From Cyclospora cayetanensis (lineage: Eukaryota > Apicomplexa > Conoidasida > Eucoccidiorida > Eimeriidae), in assembly GCF_002999335.1 (NCBI RefSeq), contig NW_020312114.1:124001-188000 (forward strand): a stretch of 64,000 nucleotides of DNA. The letters run 5' to 3'. The number at the start of each line of letters is the position of its first letter. Position 1 is the stretch's first letter. The notes under the pieces were generated by a model. That model worked only from the letters and a program-made list of their open reading frames with translations. It had not been told where the DNA came from and searched no databases. The translations under genes were made by a program, and so were the position numbers. This document shows positions 58,427-64,000 of the stretch, piece after piece.

Positions 58427-60411
58427 ATGACTAGAGTCTCTCTAGAGCTCGTCCGAGCGGCAGAGGAGGGCCGTCTACGGCGCTCCTCTAGGCACCACAG
58501 ATCCCGCCTGTCTCTCAAGCCAACGGCGACAGCTGAGGCAGACCTTAGTGCTCCTTCTACAGGTTGCATTTGCGGCAGGAGGCGGATCGGGAGGCTGCGA
58601 GTTCTCTATGCCTCAAGGAATGGAACTCTTGTCGTTGTGGGGCCACACTGGCTGTTCGCTCTTGCGATGCTCTTCGTGCAAATCGTACGCAGCAATGCAC
58701 TCCAGAAACAGATTCCCTGAGCGGCCAATCCTGAAGGTGCAGCCGCGCCTGATTCAGGAGATGCTTCCGCATGGGCACATGAAACGGAGGAATTTCGCTG
58801 CAGGAATTTACCATCCGTCATCTTTTGTGTGAAGCCTCTCGTGCCGTTTCTTTCTTTGTCGTTGGTCACTGCAGCTGCCGTTCCTGTCGCAGCATCGTCA
58901 TCATCGGCTGTTGCTTTTGATGTTGCCTTTGCTCCCTGAATCGTTCTTTTTCGATCTCTTATGCGGCCCTTCAAGAAAGCTCTGCTTAATCTTTCCAATG
59001 CTGCTGCCCCCGCTGTTTTTGCTGCAGGTTCTTCTCGTCTTATTCACACTGTCCTGCTACTCCCTTTTGGTGCAATTCCCGGCGCTTGCATACATTGGCG
59101 TTTGCCTCTGCACCTCGACATTCTCCTTTTTCTTCATAACAGTTTTGAAGGATCCGGGCATTCATTGGGAACTCAAGGAGCGGCTGTATGTACACCCCAG
59201 GTATGGGCGGCGCATTCCGCTTTCAGACGCTGTAGCTGCGGACTACGGTCCCCCTACCGCAGCATCAGTGTCCACGGAAGACGTAGCAGACACCACAGCT
59301 GAATCAGCAGCAATCACGGAAGCAAGAGCTGCAGGCGCATCACAGAGCACTGCAGCAAGCGTTGGACGCGCGCAGCGGCAGCAGCAACAGCTGCCGAATA
59401 CGCGAGTATCTGGCTTCGCGGAAGAGCTGCTCATGATGGGGACTCCCTCGCAGCCCCTCTATAGGCATGTACCGCAAGCTGAGACAGCAGAAAACGCTGC
59501 GTCAGACGGATCAGCAGTTGCAGGGATTTCTTGCAAGGACCTCCTTGCAGGAAACCCAAGCGAAAGCGGATTTCGTGCAGAAGCAAGCCGGCGTGCATCA
59601 GTGGCCTCAGCAATCTCCGCAAAGACAGCCGTTGCGAACGGTCACATTTCGAGGGCAAGTGAGGGCTTTCCTCGCGTTTCTGTTGAGGATGGCGTCTCGC
59701 CTTCTTCAAAGGGGCCTTCAATATCCCTGCCAGCACCTGTTATTATCTTGCGATCGGTGCAGCAGCACGGGGCTTCTCCCCCTCTCCGCCGCAGATGTAG
59801 CAGCAGCAGCAGCGACTCGTGGGAGACGGAGAGCGTACTTACTGTCAGCAGCGGCAGCAACGTGGACAGCAGCAGCAGCGAAGGCGATTCAGGTCGTGCT
59901 CCTGGAAGCAGAACTAAAATTAGCGCCCTGCAGAGGTACCAGCACCACGTTCAGCAGCAGCAACCTGGCGGCGAGGATGAACCGTTGGAGTTTTGCGAAG
60001 ACTGCGGGGTATGGACTCGTGAAGAGTTTTCCCACTGCGAGGATTGCGCTGTCTGCATAGAGGGCCACGACCATCACTGCCCATGGACATCGAAGTGTAT
60101 AGGGAAGGGGAATCTAGTGCATTTTTATTGCTGGATCGCCTCCGGCTTGAGTTTCGTCTTCTTCTACGGAATGTTCGCGGGCGTGCTCAGCTCACACATA
60201 AGCAAAGCAGGCTGGTGCGGTCATCTTTGCGTGGTTGCTGACCTCGTTTTGCTGCTGCGCTTTCTCTCGTGCCGACGCAGCAGTGTCTGAGCGGACACGT
60301 GCGTCTTTTCTGCCTGCTGCCGCGCTTGCTGCTATAGCTCTAGGTCTTACTGATGGCGCTGCAGGGCCAGCTGTGGCAGTGGGCGACCTTGTTCGCAGCT
60401 GCGTCTGTTGA
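58427..60411 (+). CDS. DHHC palmitoyltransferase
   Basis: Provisional exons with agreeing phases: 58427-58684, 59028-60219 and 60281-60411; about 526 residues. DHHC enzymes S-acylate cytosolic cysteines of membrane proteins. Exon 1 ends with the first membrane span (VVGPHWLFALAMLFVQI), which joins in frame across the intron to the second (VLLVLFTLSCYSLLVQF), followed by VLKDPG, the usual post-span element. A Ser/Ala/Gln-rich loop of about 230 residues precedes the zinc-binding core: CEDCGVWTREEFSHC, then CAVCIEGHDHHCPWTSKCIG, with the catalytic Cys of DHHC near base 60080. The third span follows (HFYCWIASGLSFVFFYGMFA). Exon 3 could give a short fourth span (FLPAAALAAIALGL). The TTxE motif was not found, so the C-terminus, and possibly the N-terminus upstream of the ATG at 58427, is incomplete. 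Confidence 0.85.
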
Positions 60412-62453
60412 GGCTTCATTGCGGTTGATGCTGTTGTTGTGGACAGACCGACGCACCGAGACGTGTGGGGTACTGGAATGCCTCGACGCTAAGCCGTTCA
60501 GCGCTTTGAACGCGACTCTATCGTCAGGACAAGGGGCGCAGCAGGTTGAGGTGTAACGGCAGCTACAACAACATCCAGTTTGCTGAGTCCCTACAGAGGC
60601 GGCAGCAGGAGTCGCAGATGGATGCATGGTAAAGAGCTACGCCTTGAGAGTGGTGCTGCTGTTGCTGCAGCTCTTCCGCCAGCTGTACCAGCAGTTGCCC
60701 CCAAAAGGATGTTTGCCTTGCTTGCCAGGGCACCTCTTTGCTCTGACTTTGATGCAGAAGAAGCTATTATGCCGGCCGCTTTCCCCCTCCGTTGGCGCAT
60801 CTAGCGTTCGCCTTAGTAGCAGCCCCTCCTTCTGTATGCTGCCTTTTCAGTGCAGTCGCTTTTGCTGCTGCTTCGGCATCGAGGGCCTCCAGGTGGGTTG
60901 CCAGTGCCGCCATTTGCAACGGCAGCAGCAACTAGTAAGGAACGCGAGAACAGGATTGCCCGAAGTAGGGTCACCTAGTCATAGAACTTGGGAAAAAGGT
61001 GGGAACGAGAAGAGCCACTGATGTAAGCTCATGGCAGTGGAGTAACATAGGGGTTTCGGGGACGCATAGCACGCCATGCAGGAAGAGCGACCCCTAAGGA
61101 GGGACAGCGGGCAGAGGCTGCGGCTGGAGGACGAAAGCGGGGAGACGGGGAGACACACGACTGGTCGAGGTCTTATTTGCCGCCTTGAGCGGAACAAGTA
61201 GGCGTTAAGAGAATCGAAAGCAAAAGCAGGCAGCCACAGGGTAAAACAACGATACAGCCAACAAACGAGGGTAGACAAAAGGCATTGCCAACCAGCACAG
61301 AGTCTGGGGGCTAGACGCAGCCGAACGTAGGGACACAGAATGATTCAGAGATCATGGAGACAGCATTAAAGCGAACAATGACTAGGCAGTACTGGCAGCA
61401 AGAAAGGCAGCTACAAACGGCGTTTAGAAGGAAGAGCAGGGCACACAGCCAGAGGGGACTAAAGCGCCTCTATTCCCCCTTCTCTATCAGGTCGTACGGC
61501 CCCTTCCTATGTATATCCTGCGGGAACAACACGCAAGTCTGAACTTCCAGGAAGTTTCTGTCTTCGCGTCTACAGTGCGAGAGTTGGCAGAGATTATTTT
61601 TCTTTTCGGGGCACCAGCAGCAGCCGGTCCAAGTGCTGCAGATTCTTCTGCAAAGCCGCCGGCTAGGGCCTCCTTCACCCTCACTCTGCGCGTCGGCCGG
61701 AGCGCTGCAGGGGCCTCACTGTAAAGAAGCGCCTTCAAAGACGTCGAAGGCGGAATCGAGGCGCATCGATATATGTGTGCTGGTCTGGTGGCAGCTCCCA
61801 CCCACTATTGCTGACGCTGCGACAGTGCCTGGAGCGGCTTTTGAGGGGCTCCCGCTGCCGTTGCTGCTGCATTTGCCAACATCAAATCCAAAAATATGTC
61901 TCATCTTCGATATATTGGGCCTCAGTCACTACCTTTTGACTTCTCAAATGCAAGGAAACGTGGAGCCCGCTGTGTCGGCTTCCTGTGCGAAGTGCGCCTG
62001 ATTCTGCTTCTGCTCTTTCCCATACCGGTGATGCTTTTGCCGATGCGGGTGCTGCAGTGTGTCAGTAAGACGCTAGACGCAGCCGTATCTTATAGGCTGT
62101 TGCTCCCCACACGAGCAGCCCACAGGTTTTGTAGGGTTTTTAGGGATTTTTGTTCTCTAGATTCTTCTGCACCGGTGTCTTGATTAACCACCGTTGACTA
62201 GGAGCTGCTTGGGGGTCTTCACAAATGGCTCCTAGAAGCGGTGACTGCTGCTGCTCTCTGGGAGTTGCTCATACGACTGCGAGCAAAGCTCTTGTCTCAG
62301 GGAGCCGCAGCACGCCTCCCCAGTACGTCGCCTGGGGTCTTTCCGTCCCTGTATAGCTGTTGATTGCTCTGTGGAGAAGTAGATCCTCCTGCACGTTTTA
62401 CTCCCTCGCTGACGACTGTGGCCAGGGAATTTCCTGGGGATACGGCCATGTAA
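60412..62453. other. Triplet-rich region, coding content unresolved
   Basis: Several open frames overlap on both strands (for example 60626-61021 plus, 61487-61801 minus, 61633-62183 plus). Some could be further DHHC exons or another gene. None shows a domain, and I could not chain them with agreeing phases. Confidence 0.3.
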
Positions 62454-62822
62454 TCAGAGGGCGGCTTCGAGGGTCCTGTGGTCTAAGGAAGAAACTTGTT
62501 GACTCAGCTCCTCAAAGGCAGTCTCATGGCATCTAAGCGCTTCCCTGCAAGCACGCAAGAGAGACCTTCTTCGGGTTCTTTTAGCCTTGTTTTCCCTGCG
62601 CAGTGCTCTCTTTTCGCCACTACTAGAGGCCCTTCCTTCGACACAGCAGTCTCTGTGAGGCCAGGCCGCAGACTCTTCTGAGTCGTGTAGGCCCTTTGCT
62701 TCCCAAAGTTTCCTTGCTTCGGTTGACTTCTGGGCAAGTCCCTTTTTGGCGCAGCGTTTTGCAACTTTTTTCTGGGCTGTACAGGCCACTAGGACCTTTA
62801 CAGCGTCCAACCCTACAGGCAT
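62454..62822 (-). CDS. Small basic Lys/Arg-rich protein or terminal exon
   Basis: Function not recognised. The frame encodes 122 residues from an ATG (MPVGLDAVKVLVACTAQKKV). It is rich in Lys and Arg (AKKGLAQKSTEARKLWEAKG, KRALRRENKAKRTRRR) with a helical C-terminus (ETAFEELSQQVSSLDHR). Codon use looks like that of neighbouring genes and no overlapping frame competes well. A possible splice acceptor (CCTGTAG) lies at its start, so it may be the last exon of a longer minus-strand gene. The composition would suit a nucleolar or nucleic-acid-binding protein, but that is only a guess from charge. Confidence 0.42.
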   Translation of the reverse strand: MPVGLDAVKVLVACTAQKKVAKRCAKKGLAQKSTEARKLWEAKGLHDSEESAAWPHRDCCVEGRASSSGEKRALRRENKAKRTRRRSLLRACREALRCHETAFEELSQQVSSLDHRTLEAAL

Positions 62823-63690
62823 ATTTTTAAAAATCGATTACTATGCTTCCGCATCCTGTAGACGTCAGTTCGAAACTAGTTTCTGGAGCAGTCTCTCAAG
62901 TTTTCACGCGCCAGAGCGGCCCTCCCAACCCAGGTGGCTATCAGATGCTTGCGTACTCTGCCCCTTGAAGCCCTCATCTTGGCGTTCGCAGTCTCATACA
63001 TTTGAGTTCTCCGTATCCAGAAATTCGGCTTGTTGAGCCGTTCAGATTAGGCGCCAAGGCTCTGTACTCGAAGCCACTGACGCACGGCCAGATCCCATCG
63101 CGGGCTATACTGCGATGCTCAACCCCGTGCGGCGCGCATGCATCCAGATTTGGATGCATAGTTGTGAAATATACAACTACACAGCATCCCCAAATAACAC
63201 CAGGGATGAACAGGGAAGCGGCTGCCCTCAGTCGCTGGGCTCTTCTGATGGCCTGAGATCCACTGTTGCAAATAGAGCGAGTAAGCCCTTAGGCTGCTCT
63301 CTTTGCAGATGCTCTGCACACCTACCGTCTGTTGTTTGCAACCGACTTGCCGGCTGAAACAAAGAGACAGGCCCGAATGCAAGAAACTATCTACCTAAAG
63401 GCCCCTCTCTGCTGCGCATGCGCCGCATTTTGCATTGCGCACTCTCAGCGCGTGCCCCTCTCTCAACTCGTCCTACCACCAGCGGATGCACCAGTGCCAC
63501 GGCTCAGCACCGACAGCGGCAGCAGCTGTTTCGGTGGCAGCAGCAATTCAGGAAGCAACAGCAGCAAAGGCCAGATCGGCAGCGGGATCGCCTCATTCAC
63601 GCAGCGGAAAGCGCGAAGTGAAGCGCTAAGTAAGAAGGGACGCGAGTTTGCGTCAAACAGCGTCTAGGGCATCCACTACAATGGCAGTGC
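62823..63690. other. Intergenic region, right part
   Basis: The part from 63400 to 63600 has CAG-type triplets and open frames on both strands, including a Gln/Arg-rich plus-strand frame (63418-63621). No domain was seen and no exon chain could be built. Confidence 0.3.
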
Positions 63691-63885
63691 TCAGGAAAGC
63701 GTGGAGGTGCTGCCCCTCTTCCCTGCAGCGCAGCGCCAGCAGCAACCACAAAGTTCAGAGACATGCGCTCGCCTGACAGGAAACAGCAGGCAAAAACACC
63801 ACTGGCAGCAGGGACAGCCTGACCTGCCAAGAAGCTGTTGCAGTTCGCCTTCGCTCATCGCCGCCAAGTCATGCAGACACCGTAC
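63691..63885 (-). CDS. C-terminal exons of an XPF/ERCC4-like nuclease gene (partial)
   Basis: Two minus-strand exons join in phase: 63824-63885 (after TTTTCTTCAG; donor GTCAGG) and 63691-63772 (after TGTTTCCTGTCAG), ending at a TGA. They encode VRCLHDLAAMSEGELQQLLG, then RRAHVSELCGCCWRCAAGKR and a short tail. The first piece has the spacing of the last helix-hairpin-helix of XPF/ERCC4 (V-x-x-x-x-x-L-A-x-x-S-x-x-E-L-x-x-x-L-G), and the second fits the closing helix. XPF with ERCC1 cuts 5' to lesions in nucleotide-excision and crosslink repair. The catalytic part would lie beyond the right edge. The match is short, so another HhH protein is possible. Confidence 0.4.
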   Translation of the reverse strand, partial: VRCLHDLAAMSEGELQQLLGRSGCPCCQWCFCLLFPVRRAHVSELCGCCWRCAAGKRGSTSTLS

Positions 63886-64000
63886 CTGAAGAAAACACAC
63901 ATTCACTTAGCACACACACACAGCCGCTGCGGGTGCTGCTGCATCTTCTGCTGGCTCCAGGCCGAAGCTAAGCAGGAAAGAGACAGTCCAGCGATTCATC
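63886..64000. other. Right edge, probable intron of the XPF-like gene
   Basis: A pyrimidine-rich tract on the minus strand leads into the acceptor at 63886-63888. The rest of the gene lies outside the window. Confidence 0.35.

Noticed and set aside
1..64000. CRISPR arrays, bacterial operons, ribosome binding sites
   Set aside because: The DNA is eukaryotic: spliced genes, triplet tracts and retroelements. The tandem repeats seen are coding minisatellites or microsatellites without spacers.

Overview
The window is nuclear DNA of an apicomplexan, most probably a coccidian of the Eimeria type. The evidence is intron-containing genes on both strands, CAG/CTG triplet tracts that put runs of Ser, Gln, Ala or Leu into proteins, long Arg/Glu- and Arg/Ser-rich proteins, apicomplexan-type families (short p25-alpha/TPPP, thrombospondin type-1 plus CAP, DHHC acyltransferase, a very large telomerase), and decayed Ty3/Gypsy-like retroelements. 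Many open frames start at GTG or TTG or lie antisense to real exons. I rebuilt gene models by hand from open frame, GT..AG sites and phase agreement; none is confirmed by transcripts.

Layout. 1-6060: an AT-richer stretch holding decayed retroelement relic A. 6942-8642: an unrecognised three-exon gene with a probable one-base homopolymer error. 9459-9890 (-): TPPP/p25-alpha protein. 11981-13363 (-): SMYD5-like SET/MYND methyltransferase. About 14.4-14.7 kb: a solo-LTR-like fragment. 16768-19141: coiled-coil repeat protein with an N-terminal hydrophobic segment. 19307-22071: secreted TSP1-CAP protein in nine exons. 23249-29121 (-): 1,710-residue RRM plus RS-domain protein. 30.2-34.9 kb: retroelement relic B. 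37262-39000 (-): probable tail-anchored protein. 39794-40853 (-): membrane protein with a basic presequence. 41992-51566: telomerase reverse transcriptase, seven exons, about 2,618 residues. 52283-53654 (-): histone chaperone ASF1. 55.4-57.3 kb: retroelement relic C. 58427-60411: DHHC palmitoyltransferase. 62454-62822 (-): small basic protein. 63691-63885 (-): C-terminal exons of an XPF/ERCC4-like gene that continues past the right edge.

The gene-dense, triplet-rich blocks (about 16.8-29, 37-54 and 58-64 kb) alternate with blocks poor in genes and richer in A/T (about 0.9-6, 29.6-37 and 54.7-58 kb). All recognisable retroelement remains lie in or next to the second kind. This fits the segmented repeat-rich/repeat-poor organisation known for Eimeria chromosomes.

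Functionally, TERT (telomere synthesis), ASF1 (H3-H4 chaperone), the SMYD5-like methyltransferase, the XPF-like nuclease fragment and the RRM-RS protein act on DNA, chromatin or RNA. The TSP1-CAP protein, TPPP and DHHC enzyme fit parasite surface, cytoskeleton and membrane biology. There is no operon structure and no CRISPR array, and I recognised no rRNA or tRNA gene.
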